A stretch of DNA of 40,877 nt from Vulcanimicrobiota bacterium (GTDB lineage: Bacteria > Vulcanimicrobiota > Vulcanimicrobiia > Vulcanimicrobiales > Vulcanimicrobiaceae), in NCBI GenBank assembly GCA_003155175.1, contig PMFP01000085.1, positions 21,403-62,279 of the forward strand, read 5' to 3'. The notes under the pieces were generated by a model that did not search any database, was not told the origin of the DNA, and saw nothing but the letters and a program-made list of their open reading frames with translations. A program made the position numbers and the translations under genes. Below are positions 25,832 to 34,131 of the stretch, one piece after another (within the stretch, counting starts at the first letter, position 1; each line of letters opens with the position of its first letter).

Positions 25832-26475
25832 TGCAGCTGGCGATTTCTCCCGCCGCGGAGCGTGAAGTGCCGGCAGCGTGGAAGACGGCCAAGCGCGCGA
25901 TCGACGTCGGACTCGGATCCTGCCTCCTGGTTCTAGCCTCGCCCATCGTGGCGATCGCGGCCATCGGGATCGTCTGCGTCACGGGGGGCTCGCCTTGGTT
26001 CGCGCAAGAGCGCGTCGGCATGGACGGCCGTCGCTTTAGAATGTACAAACTGCGCACCATGGTCCGTGGAGCGGAAGAGATGCGCGACGAGCTCTTGCAC
26101 CTCAATGAAATCGCCGGCCCCGTCTTTAAGATTCGCAACGACCCGCGGCTTCATCCACTCGGGGGCTTGCTTCGCAGAACCAGTATCGACGAATTACCGA
26201 ACCTGATTAACGTCGTAGCGGGGCACATGTCGCTGGTCGGGCCGCGGCCGGCCCTGCCCTGCGAAGTCGCGACCTACGATTCGCTGGCCATGCGGCGCCT
26301 GACCGTTCCTCAGGGCGTGACCTGCACCTGGCAGATCAGCGGGCGCAGCCGAGTTTCGTTTGACGAGTGGATGCGCCTGGATAACGAGTACGTCGACACG
26401 TGGAATCCGCTCGGCGATCTCGCCATCATTGCAAAAACCATTCCGGCGGTCATTCGCAGGCGCGGCGCTCATTAG
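25831..26475 (+). CDS. Initiating sugar-phosphate transferase (WcaJ/RfbP/ExoY family)
   Basis: Transfers a sugar 1-phosphate from UDP-sugar to undecaprenyl phosphate, the first step of polysaccharide synthesis. The 214-residue protein has the short form with a single hydrophobic hairpin (about 20-42), followed by ERVGMDGRRFRMYKLRTM, FKIRNDPRLHPLGGLLRR, TSIDELPNLINVVAGHMSLV and GPRPALP. The DE pair in the third motif is catalytic in the family. It lacks the extra helices of WbaP/WcaJ and resembles ExoY/PglC-plus forms. It is coupled to deoB (TGATG overlap) and runs into the MurJ gene. It is probably the entry point of the surface-glycan pathway in this window. Confidence 0.95.
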   Translation: MQLAISPAAEREVPAAWKTAKRAIDVGLGSCLLVLASPIVAIAAIGIVCVTGGSPWFAQERVGMDGRRFRMYKLRTMVRGAEEMRDELLHLNEIAGPVFKIRNDPRLHPLGGLLRRTSIDELPNLINVVAGHMSLVGPRPALPCEVATYDSLAMRRLTVPQGVTCTWQISGRSRVSFDEWMRLDNEYVDTWNPLGDLAIIAKTIPAVIRRRGAH

Positions 26476-28096
26476 GCCGCATCTGCGCGTCGTTCCGCTC
26501 GAGGGGGCGCCGCGACCACGACTCTCACTGGCCTCTTCGACGTTATTCGTCATGGCGGCGACGTTCGCGTCGGCTCTCCTGGGCTTCGCGCGCGAGGTCG
26601 TCAACGCGAAGTTTTACGGCACGCAATGGGAAATGGACACGTTTCTTGCGGCGGCGACGATCCCGACGATCTTGTTCGGGGTCTTTAACGGGGCGCTCGT
26701 GAGCGCGCTCGTTCCTACGTTCACCGACTACATCGCACGAGGGCGCGAAGACGACGCGTGGCTGCTCGGAAACACGATCGTCAACCTGCTTGCGCTCGTA
26801 TTGACGGTCTGCGCGGTCGCGGGGTTCGTCACTGCGGGTTGGTACGTGCCGCTTATCGCCCACGGATTCCCCGCGCCGCAGATGGGCGTCGCGGTCCGGA
26901 TGACGCGATGGCTCATGCCGACGATCGTGGCCGTCAGCCTGAGCGGAGTCTTTTCGGCGATGCTCAACGCGTACCATCGCTTTCGCGTGGCGTCCATGGT
27001 CGGCGTAGTCTTGAACGTCGTTACGATAACGACCGTCGTTCTGCTCAATCACAAGATCGGTATTTTCGCCCTCGTGCTCGGCACGACGTTGGGATTGATC
27101 GCCCAGATGGCGGTTCAGATTCCGTCGTTCTTGTCAATCGGCAAGTACCGCTTCGTCATGGACCTGCAGCATCCGGGCCTGCGAAAGATCTGGGAGCTTC
27201 TCGGCCCGATCATCGTCGCGTCGGCCGCCGGCCAGATCGCGCTGTTCTTCGATCGGTTTTTTGCGTCCACGCTGTCGCCCGGCTATATGGCCGGCATGAA
27301 CTATGCGACGAAGCTCGTCTACTTTCCGCAGCAAGTCTTCGGCGCGGCCATTGCGACCGTGATATTTCCGTTGCTGGCCGCCCACTACGCACGCGACAAT
27401 CGCCGCGGCGTAGCGGGCACCCTCGTCACCGGCTTGAGGTTGGTCAATTTCATTACGATTCCCGCGATGTGCGTGTTGATCGTATTGGCGCACCCGATGG
27501 TGGAGACGCTGTTCCAGCGCGGCAGTTTCCAAGCGAGCGCCACGGACTTGACCGCCGGTCTCATGCCCTATGCGGCGTTCGGGCTCGTCGCGCTCGCCGC
27601 CAATATCGTGTTGACCCGTTGCTGCTTCGCGTGTCACGAAACGGCGGCTCCCGTCGGCATCTCCGTGATCACGGTGCTGCTCAACGTCACGCTTTCGTTG
27701 GTATGGCTGCCGAGTTTGGGTGCGCGCGGCCTGCTGCTTGCGAATTCGGTAAGCCAGTCGTTACAGGCGCTTCTTTTGCTCGGCGTGGTTGCGAGGATCG
27801 TTTCGGGAATCAACTGGCGCGCTCTCTCGATTTCGACTCTGAAGATCGTCGTGGCCTCGACGGCGATGGTGCTTGCGCTCAACTGGATTAAGGCGCTGGG
27901 CGTGCATCCCGAACCGACGCTGGCCTCGCGAGCTTGGTTCCTCTTCGGGCAGATGACCATAGGAGGGCTGGTCTTCGTGGCCGTTGCGCGCGCGATTTCC
28001 GTTGACGAACTGACGCTGGCCTGGCAGACGATTATTGCCAAGTTCGAGCGCAACTTGATCGTGCCGCCCGAAAACCGCGATGCGCCGATCGCGTAA
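26429..28096 (+). CDS. MurJ/MviN-family lipid-linked oligosaccharide flippase
   Basis: Polytopic membrane protein of roughly 550 residues with about 14 helices. It is recognised as MurJ by SALLGFAREVVNAKFYGTQW at the start and VSALVPTF in the following loop. Further blocks are SGVFSAMLNAYHRFR, YATKLVYFPQQVFGAAIAT and LFQRGSFQASATDLTAGLM. MurJ flips lipid II. Here it is encoded between the initiating transferase and a glycosyltransferase, with no other Wzx-like gene nearby, so it may flip this glycan intermediate instead. The start is unclear. The first helix (LSLASSTLFVMAATF) begins before the ATG at 26552, so an upstream TTG (26429) or a rare start is needed; this overlaps the preceding gene slightly. 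Confidence 0.85.
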   Translation: MQKPFRRSFAGAALIRPHLRVVPLEGAPRPRLSLASSTLFVMAATFASALLGFAREVVNAKFYGTQWEMDTFLAAATIPTILFGVFNGALVSALVPTFTDYIARGREDDAWLLGNTIVNLLALVLTVCAVAGFVTAGWYVPLIAHGFPAPQMGVAVRMTRWLMPTIVAVSLSGVFSAMLNAYHRFRVASMVGVVLNVVTITTVVLLNHKIGIFALVLGTTLGLIAQMAVQIPSFLSIGKYRFVMDLQHPGLRKIWELLGPIIVASAAGQIALFFDRFFASTLSPGYMAGMNYATKLVYFPQQVFGAAIATVIFPLLAAHYARDNRRGVAGTLVTGLRLVNFITIPAMCVLIVLAHPMVETLFQRGSFQASATDLTAGLMPYAAFGLVALAANIVLTRCCFACHETAAPVGISVITVLLNVTLSLVWLPSLGARGLLLANSVSQSLQALLLLGVVARIVSGINWRALSISTLKIVVASTAMVLALNWIKALGVHPEPTLASRAWFLFGQMTIGGLVFVAVARAISVDELTLAWQTIIAKFERNLIVPPENRDAPIA

Positions 28097-28101
28097 CGTT
28101 C

Positions 28102-30084
28102 GTGCCTAGCGGGCCACGGTTCTCGATCGTCATCCCGGCTCACAACGAGGAATCGCGCATAGGGCCGACTCTGCGTGCGTATCTCGACGGGTTCGAAGAC
28201 TCCGAGGTCATCGTCGTCCTCAACGGTTGCACCGACGCCACCCCCGCGCTCGTTCGCGCCGGTACGGCCGGTCGAAAGAATGCAAAGGTCGTTCAGCTCG
28301 ATGACGCCGTGGGGAAGGGCGGCGCGGTCCGCGTGGGTTTTTTGGTCGCCGATGCGCCGATCGTTGCCTACGTGGATGCCGACGGCGCAACGTCGCCCGA
28401 AGAGATGCGCCGGTTGTGCGAACTCCTAGGGCCTGGTGACGACGCCATTATCGGCTCGCGTTGGAAGAGCGGTGCGGACGTGCACGTAAGGCAGGGTCTT
28501 CCGCGCCGGGTTGCCAGCCGGTGCTTCAACGTGTTGGTGCGCGCGCTCTTCGGCCTCCCGTACTCCGACACGCAGTGCGGAGCCAAAGTGTTTCGACGGG
28601 ATAGCCTGTACGCCGCGATGATGACCGTCGAGACGGCGAACTTCGCCTTTGACGTGGATCTGCTCTTCGTTCTCGACAGGCGCGGCATGAACGTGCGGGA
28701 GGTGCCCACCGTCTGGAAGGACGTTGCCGGTTCGCACGTCCCGTTGGTGCCCGCCTCGCTCAAGATGCTCGCTTCGATCCTGCGCTTGCGCCTTCAGTAT
28801 TCGTTCTTCCGCACGATAGTCCCGATGTTCGATCGGCTGTTCCCCACAAATCCGATCGCGCTGCACGACGGTTTCCGGATCCTGGTCCTGAACTGGCGCG
28901 ATCCGAAGCACCCGCAAGCGGGGGGCGCGGAAGCGTACCTCTACGAGATCGCGAGACGATGGGTCGCGCAAGGCCACTCGGTCGAATGGTTGACGGCATC
29001 CTTTCCGGGAGCCGCCCGCACCGAGCTACTCGACGGGATCAAGATCACGCGCGTCGGCGACCGGTTCTCGGTGTACTTTCGCGTGCCTTTGGAATACTTG
29101 CGGTCCTGTCGCGATCGGTTCGACGTCATACTCGACGCGGAGAACGGCGTGCCGTTCTTCAGCCCGCTCTACTCGCTGAAACCGAAGCTGTGTTTGATCT
29201 TCCACGTGCACGTCGACGTTTTTCGAAAACATCTGCCGTGGCCCGTATCGGAAGTATTCGTTTGGCTCGAGACCTGGCTGGTTCCCCGCCTCTATCGGGG
29301 GGCTAAGTTCGTCGCGATATCGGAGGATACGAGACGCGCGATGCGCGAGGCGAGACTGACCGATCGGCCCGTTGGAATGGTATATAGCGGCGTCGACTCG
29401 GCTCTCGTTCCCGGTACGAAGGCCGAGATTCCGACGGTGCTCTATCTCGGGCGACTCATGCCGTATAAACGCGTCGACTTGCTGATCGCGGCGTTTGCGG
29501 AAGTGCGCGAGCGCGTCCCGGATGCCGTGCTCTGCATAGCGGGAAGCGGTCCGGCGGAAGCCGGCTTGAGAGAGCTCGTGCGCTCGCTTCGCCTCGACGA
29601 GGCGGTGACGTTTGAGGGTTTCGTCGACGAGCGGCGCAAGCGCGAGCTGCTGCAAAGTGCGTGGGCGTTTTGCAACCCGTCCGAGATGGAGGGTTGGGGA
29701 ATCTCGATCATCGAGGCAAACGCGTGTGCGACGCCGGCCGTCGCCTTCGCGGTCCCGGGCCTGCGGGAAGCGATCCTGGACGGGGAAAGCGGAATGCTCG
29801 TGCCGGAAGGAGGCGAACTCGCGAAGCCAATCGTTCGACTCCTGACCGACGCTCCGTGGCGTCTGCGTTTGGAGGAGGGAGCAAAAAAGCGCGCATCGGC
29901 TTTTTCCTGGGATCGCACCGCCGACGCGATGCTCGAACAGGTCGTGCAGGTCGTGACCGGCGATTGGTTCGGCTTGGAACGCACGACGAAGCGCTGGTCG
30001 TTGATGAAGAAGCGCTCGGTAAACGGGCAGAGCGAACGGGGTTCGCCCGTTACGGAAAGCATTCCGATCGACGTCATTTACTAG
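28102..30084 (+). CDS. Two-domain glycosyltransferase: N-terminal GT2 fused to C-terminal GT4
   Basis: Fusion of 660 residues from a GTG at 28102. Residues 1-235 are a GT-A fold GT2 enzyme of the dolichyl-phosphate-glucose type: RFSIVIPAHNEESRIGPTLR, VVLNGCTDAT, AYVDADGATSPEEM (DXD), then GLPYSDTQCGAKVFRRD. Residues about 255-620 are a GT-B fold GT4 enzyme. That part contains DPKHPQAGGAEAYLYEIARR, the acceptor-side FHVHVDVF, VYSGVDSALVPGTKAEIPTV and LYLGRLMPYKRVDLLIAAFA. Its closing donor-binding block is NPSEMEGWGISIIEANACAT. Length exceeds either family alone and the frame is uninterrupted. One protein could add two successive sugars. It follows murJ by five bases. Confidence 0.92.
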   Translation: MPSGPRFSIVIPAHNEESRIGPTLRAYLDGFEDSEVIVVLNGCTDATPALVRAGTAGRKNAKVVQLDDAVGKGGAVRVGFLVADAPIVAYVDADGATSPEEMRRLCELLGPGDDAIIGSRWKSGADVHVRQGLPRRVASRCFNVLVRALFGLPYSDTQCGAKVFRRDSLYAAMMTVETANFAFDVDLLFVLDRRGMNVREVPTVWKDVAGSHVPLVPASLKMLASILRLRLQYSFFRTIVPMFDRLFPTNPIALHDGFRILVLNWRDPKHPQAGGAEAYLYEIARRWVAQGHSVEWLTASFPGAARTELLDGIKITRVGDRFSVYFRVPLEYLRSCRDRFDVILDAENGVPFFSPLYSLKPKLCLIFHVHVDVFRKHLPWPVSEVFVWLETWLVPRLYRGAKFVAISEDTRRAMREARLTDRPVGMVYSGVDSALVPGTKAEIPTVLYLGRLMPYKRVDLLIAAFAEVRERVPDAVLCIAGSGPAEAGLRELVRSLRLDEAVTFEGFVDERRKRELLQSAWAFCNPSEMEGWGISIIEANACATPAVAFAVPGLREAILDGESGMLVPEGGELAKPIVRLLTDAPWRLRLEEGAKKRASAFSWDRTADAMLEQVVQVVTGDWFGLERTTKRWSLMKKRSVNGQSERGSPVTESIPIDVIY

Positions 30085-30150
30085 GAGGAACCCAAGCGGC
30101 GACGACGCATTGTTGTAGGCCACCGCCGCATTTGAAGGGTCCTCTTTGCC

Positions 30151-30426
30151 GTGTCCTCCGACGAAATCTATCAGCAGCTGTCCAGCATCATGCGCGACGT
30201 GTTCGACGACGATTCGCTCGTCGCAACGCCCGAGCTCACCGCGGGGCAGGTTGACGGCTGGGACAGCTTCTCGCACCTGCGCTTGATGCTTTCGATCGAG
30301 CGGTCGTTCGGCGTTGACTTCGCGGCTTCGGAGATATCGTCCTTAAAGAACGTCGGCGAGCTGGCTGCGCTCATTGGGTCGAAGCTCCCGGCAGAACGTG
30401 CGGGTTCACCTAGCGAAGAATCGTGA
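30151..30426 (+). CDS. Acyl carrier protein
   Basis: Cytoplasmic carrier of 91 residues. The phosphopantetheine attachment motif is VDGWDSFSHLRLM, with S39 as the modified serine; the usual DSL is DSF here, as in many specialised carriers. Helix II continues LSIERSFGVDFAASEISSLK and helix IV ends VGELAALIG. It is unlike a fatty-acid-synthesis ACP, which would read DSLDTVEL. The MBOAT gene starts within its stop codon (GTGA overlap), so carrier and acyltransferase are translated together. With the FkbH-like loader at 34124-36046 it is the likely carrier of a glyceryl unit. Its start is a GTG with a weak upstream GAAGG. Confidence 0.92.
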   Translation: MSSDEIYQQLSSIMRDVFDDDSLVATPELTAGQVDGWDSFSHLRLMLSIERSFGVDFAASEISSLKNVGELAALIGSKLPAERAGSPSEES

Positions 30427-31859
30427 ACGTCCCGTCGCTCGCGTTTCTCGGCCTGGTCGCCGTCGTTGCCCTCCTTCTTGCGATTTCCAGAAGCCACGGT
30501 TGGCGCTCCGCGCTGCTGCTCGTCGCCAACGTCGGCTTCGTCTTAACGTTCTCTCACGATCTGCGTCAGCTCGCTCCGTTTGCCGCGCTCCTGGCCGGTG
30601 GCTTCGTCGCGATGCGATTGATGCACTCGCAAAAGAACCCCGCCGTTTTCGCGACGGCCATCGGCGCCCTGGTTCTTCTCTTTTGCTGGCTCAAGCGATA
30701 CACGTTCTTTCCTCCCGGGGCTCTGCTGCCGTTCGTCTACCTTACGGTCGGGATGTCGTACGTGTTCTTTCGCGTGCTGAGCCTGGTCGTCGACGCCTAC
30801 CAGGACAGCTTGCCCGAGCGCGTCGGCATCGTGCGTTTCCTCAACTATACGCTGAACTTCCCGGCTTTCGTCTCGGGCCCGATCCAGTTCTATCGCGACT
30901 ATAGGCGCGACGAATCCGAAAGCCCCGCGGCGCTCGATCTCTCCATTGCGGGGAAGTCGATCGAGCGCATCGTCATCGGCTTTTTCAAAGTCACGGTCGT
31001 CTCGCCGGTCTTGGCGAGCTTCCAGGACCGCGCCGTAGCGGCGGCGTCCGCGAACCTCTCGCCCGGTCTGCGCACGCTCGACGCGGCGCTCCTTCTGGCT
31101 CTGTTCCCGATTCTGCTCTACGCGAATTTTTCCGGGTATACCGACGTCGTCATCGGCGCCGCGCGATTCATGCGCTTCGAGCTTCCGGAAAACTTCGACC
31201 GTCCGTTCTCCTCGAAGAGCTATCTCGAGTTTTGGAGCCGGTGGCACATGTCGCTCTCGAATTGGTTCAAGACTTACGTCTATTCGCCGCTGCTGCTCAA
31301 CCTCATGAGGCGCTTCCCGTCGCGCAACGTCGAACCGTTTCTCGGCGTGATCGCGTTCTTCGCGACGTTCTTCCTGGTGGGACTTTGGCACGGCCAGACC
31401 GCGATGTTCGTGGTCCTCGGCTTGCTGATGGGTTTGGGCATCAGCGGGAACAAGCTCTATCAGATCGAGATGATTCGCCGCATGGGCCGGGCGCCGTACC
31501 GGGCCTTGTGCGCGAATCCGCTCTATGAGGCCGCATCGCGCGGACTCACGTTTCTGTGGCTTTCCTTTACGTTGGTCTTTTTCTGGGCGACGTGGCCGGA
31601 GCTTGAGGGCCTCGTCGCGCATCTGGGAGCGGTGCCGATCGCTTCCGCCATGCTGCTGACGTTCGCCGTTGGCGCGGTCGTGCTGACGGCGACGACGGCG
31701 CTGGTGGACCGCTATCGGGCCGTCTTCGAGGAGGGCTCGCTGGCGGGGCTCTCCGCGTTCGCGCGGCCGGCTTGGTATACCGCGATCGCCGTCGTCACCG
31801 CGTCCGTCGCGGTCATGCTCGACGCCCCCGCTCCGCACATCATCTACCGAGGTTTCTAA
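30423..31859 (+). CDS. MBOAT-family membrane O-acyltransferase (AlgI/DltB-like)
   Basis: Inner-membrane acyltransferase of 478 residues with about 10-12 helices. It moves an acyl group from a cytoplasmic donor to an extracytoplasmic acceptor. FPAFVSGPIQFYRDY, ILLYANFSGYTDVVIGAARF, NFDRPFSSKSYLEFWSRWHM (H275) and GLWHGQTAMFVVLG (catalytic H323) are diagnostic. The start overlaps the carrier-protein stop, which argues for acyl-ACP rather than acyl-CoA as donor, as in DltB/DltC. The acceptor is most simply the polysaccharide made by surrounding genes, or teichoic-like polymer if any. Followed after one base by the methyltransferase gene. Confidence 0.94.
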   Translation: MNVPSLAFLGLVAVVALLLAISRSHGWRSALLLVANVGFVLTFSHDLRQLAPFAALLAGGFVAMRLMHSQKNPAVFATAIGALVLLFCWLKRYTFFPPGALLPFVYLTVGMSYVFFRVLSLVVDAYQDSLPERVGIVRFLNYTLNFPAFVSGPIQFYRDYRRDESESPAALDLSIAGKSIERIVIGFFKVTVVSPVLASFQDRAVAAASANLSPGLRTLDAALLLALFPILLYANFSGYTDVVIGAARFMRFELPENFDRPFSSKSYLEFWSRWHMSLSNWFKTYVYSPLLLNLMRRFPSRNVEPFLGVIAFFATFFLVGLWHGQTAMFVVLGLLMGLGISGNKLYQIEMIRRMGRAPYRALCANPLYEAASRGLTFLWLSFTLVFFWATWPELEGLVAHLGAVPIASAMLLTFAVGAVVLTATTALVDRYRAVFEEGSLAGLSAFARPAWYTAIAVVTASVAVMLDAPAPHIIYRGF

Positions 31860-31860
31860 C

Positions 31861-32763
31861 ATGTCCGCCGATCTCAAACCGTTTACCGACGAAGTCGTCC
31901 TGCAGAACCCGTTGCACGAAAAATTTCTCACGTCGTCGCTTGAGGGAATGTCCGACGATCTGAAGCGCGAGCTCGGCGACTACCTCGAGTACTGCGGCGC
32001 CCGCGGCCTGAGCACCGAATATCTGGCCGACTGCTACAACACGATCGTAAACGACACGCGAACCGAGCAGATGTACTTTTGGAAGCACGGCAAGTACCGG
32101 TACGAACGGTTTAAAGACGTGGCCGACAAAGTATATCTCGACCGCAACTACATGAACAAATACATGTACGGACTGGCCTTGACGTCGTTCCTTTGGCCCA
32201 ATCATGCGGAGCTCGGCGAGTTTTTTGAGCGAACTTTCCGGCGCGGCCAAAAGGGCGCGTATCTAGAGATCGGGCCCGGTCACGGTTACTACCTCAAACG
32301 GGCTGCCGAGCTGGGTGCGTTCGAAACGCTAACCGGCATCGACCTGAGTCCCACCAGCGTGGACATGACCCGCGAGATCCTCGCGCACGCCGGTTTCACG
32401 GACGCGAACGGCGTGCACGTGATGGAACGCGATTTTCTCGAATTCAGCGGCGACGACGCGACGTATTCGTGCATCGTGATGGGCGAGGTTCTCGAACACG
32501 TTGAGGACCCGGGACTCTTTCTCCGGAAGATTGCCGAACTGAGCGACCCCGACGCGCACATCTTCATTACGACCTGCTGCAACGCGCCGGCAGTCGATCA
32601 CATTTTCCTCTTCCGCACGCCTGCCGAAGTCGAAGAACTGATACGAAGCAATGGATTGGAGATCGTCGATTCGGTCTACGTGCCGTATGCGGGTAAGACG
32701 CTAGAGCAATGCGAGCGCGACGCACTCTCCGTGAACGTCGCATACGTTCTTAGGAAGCGGTAG
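31861..32763 (+). CDS. Class I SAM-dependent methyltransferase
   Basis: Soluble methyltransferase of 300 residues. The first 115 or so residues are helical with no recognised family (ELGDYLEYCGARGLSTEYLA, YKDVADKVYL). The Rossmann core starts at YLEIGPGHGYYLKRAAELGA (motif I), then LTGIDLSPTSVDMT (acidic end of strand 2), MERDFLEFSG and CIVMGEVLEHVEDPGLFLRK. The N-terminal extension may bind a carrier or acceptor. It lies in the ACP-MBOAT operon and its stop touches the VOC gene start. It could methylate the carrier-bound acyl group, comparable to FkbG on methoxymalonyl-ACP, or the sugar; the choice is not determined by sequence. Confidence 0.88.
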   Translation: MSADLKPFTDEVVLQNPLHEKFLTSSLEGMSDDLKRELGDYLEYCGARGLSTEYLADCYNTIVNDTRTEQMYFWKHGKYRYERFKDVADKVYLDRNYMNKYMYGLALTSFLWPNHAELGEFFERTFRRGQKGAYLEIGPGHGYYLKRAAELGAFETLTGIDLSPTSVDMTREILAHAGFTDANGVHVMERDFLEFSGDDATYSCIVMGEVLEHVEDPGLFLRKIAELSDPDAHIFITTCCNAPAVDHIFLFRTPAEVEELIRSNGLEIVDSVYVPYAGKTLEQCERDALSVNVAYVLRKR

Positions 32764-33152
32764 TGCTGGGGCTCGCTTTCCACCACATCGGTATTGCCTG
32801 CGCGGATATCGAAAAGACCGCGCGCTACGTGCGCGAAGCCTACGTCGTCGAGTCGGACTCGGGTACGGTTCACGATCCGCTGCAAGACGTTTACGTACGC
32901 CTCTTCAACGAAGGTACGCCCGGGGCGATCGAACTGGTGTCGGGGCCGGCCGTCGAAAAACTCGTAAAATCGCACGTGACCTACTACCACGTTTGCTACG
33001 CGACGGACGACCTCGAAGCGTCGATCGCCGCGGCGAAGGCCGCGGGGGCGATGCTGGTCTCGTCTCCCAAGCCGGCCGTGCTGTTCGGCGGGCGTCGCGT
33101 CGCGTTCGTGTTCACGGAGCTCGGACTCGTCGAGTTCGTCGAAAAGGCCTAA
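32763..33152 (+). CDS. VOC-superfamily (glyoxalase/methylmalonyl-CoA-epimerase-like) protein
   Basis: Small 129-residue protein with two beta-alpha-beta-beta-beta modules. The first begins FHHIGIACADIEKTARYVRE, supplying a metal-binding His. The second has YYHVCYATDDLEASIAAAKA, with another His, and ends FTELGLVEFVEK, which supplies a Glu. These metal-ligand positions match methylmalonyl-CoA epimerase and glyoxalase I. The start is the GTG at 32763, sharing the last base of the methyltransferase stop. Given its operon, a role on a carrier-bound acyl unit (epimerisation or isomerisation of the glyceryl/methylated glyceryl group) is a reasonable inference but unproven. Confidence 0.85.
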   Translation: MLGLAFHHIGIACADIEKTARYVREAYVVESDSGTVHDPLQDVYVRLFNEGTPGAIELVSGPAVEKLVKSHVTYYHVCYATDDLEASIAAAKAAGAMLVSSPKPAVLFGGRRVAFVFTELGLVEFVEKA

Positions 33153-33159
33153 CGCGATC

Positions 33160-34131
33160 GTGCCCGCCGACAAGGCCAAGCGCGGCCTCGCCGTATTCGC
33201 CGTTTCGATCGCCGTCGTCGTCGCGCTCGTGGCCCTCGAGAATCTCCTCATCGCGAGCTACTTCCCGCGGCTGGAGCGGCTGCCCGAAGACGTCTCGCCT
33301 GCCTATCTCAAGCGCGAGATCGCGCTCATCGCAGCGTCGCCGCCCGCCGTGATTTTTCTAGGCGATTCGGTGGTTTGGGGGTATCGCGTCGAGCCCGGTC
33401 AGACGGCGGTGTCGATCTTGACGCGCCGGGGTTGCAATTGCCGCAACCTTGCGCTGCGGGCCGGTAGCCCGCCGAACGACTACGCGATCGTGCGGCTTCT
33501 CCTGGCTGCCGGGGTTCGCCCCAAAGCCGTGGTTCTCGAGATCGATCAGAAATCGTTCAACGCATCCGACGCCGACTACGCTCGCCTCCTACCCGGCATC
33601 GCGGCGCTCGCCACGCCGCTCTTCGCCCCCGCCGATCGCAGGCTTCTCGCGCCGCCGGTAGAGTCCGACGGAATCGCGCGACGCTCCGATCGCGCGCTTT
33701 CGTCCCTTTGGCTGCTTTACGCAATGCGCGCCGACATCCGCGGAACGTACTTTCCGCCTCCCGAGGAGATTCCGGTAACGCATCCGACGGCGGACATGTA
33801 CATGGGAACGTACGACCTGACTCCGCTTACGGACGCGAACCTGGGCGTGCACTTTCTAACCCAGACCGTCGACCTGCTGCGCGACGCAGGCGTTCCCGTC
33901 ATCGCGTTCATGACGCCGACGAACCACACGCTGCTCCACGATTACATCGACAGCGACGCCTATCGAGCCAATGGCGAGTTTCTCAAAAATCTGCTCGAGA
34001 GACGGGGCGTGCGCGTCGTCGACCTCGACACGGCCTTTCCGTCCGATCTCTTCTTCGACAACGCGCATCTGCGGCCGGCCGGCCAAGAGCTGCTCGCCGC
34101 CAAACTCGAGCCTGCGTTGCCGGCTAAATGA
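33160..34131 (+). CDS. Membrane-anchored SGNH-hydrolase-like protein (DltD/AlgJ role)
   Basis: Protein of 323 residues with one N-terminal transmembrane helix (about 9-33, LAVFAVSIAVVVALVALENL) and a large extracytoplasmic domain. The domain has the SGNH signature intact: VIFLGDSVVWGY with Ser70, and DNAHLRPAG with Asp300/His303 near the C-terminus. An asparagine in block III (TPTNHTLL) is plausible. Such proteins work downstream of an MBOAT to hand the acyl group to the acceptor (DltD, AlgX/AlgJ, PatB). Its position five genes after the ACP-MBOAT pair is exactly the Dlt-style arrangement. It converges on, and overlaps by eight bases, the FkbH-like gene. The GTG start follows the VOC gene by seven bases. 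Confidence 0.85.
   Translation: MPADKAKRGLAVFAVSIAVVVALVALENLLIASYFPRLERLPEDVSPAYLKREIALIAASPPAVIFLGDSVVWGYRVEPGQTAVSILTRRGCNCRNLALRAGSPPNDYAIVRLLLAAGVRPKAVVLEIDQKSFNASDADYARLLPGIAALATPLFAPADRRLLAPPVESDGIARRSDRALSSLWLLYAMRADIRGTYFPPPEEIPVTHPTADMYMGTYDLTPLTDANLGVHFLTQTVDLLRDAGVPVIAFMTPTNHTLLHDYIDSDAYRANGEFLKNLLERRGVRVVDLDTAFPSDLFFDNAHLRPAGQELLAAKLEPALPAK

Noticed and set aside
30083..30088. Perfect AGGAGG Shine-Dalgarno sequence right after the GT2-GT4 stop
   Set aside because: No ATG, GTG or TTG lies at a workable distance, and the carrier-protein GTG is over 60 bases away.
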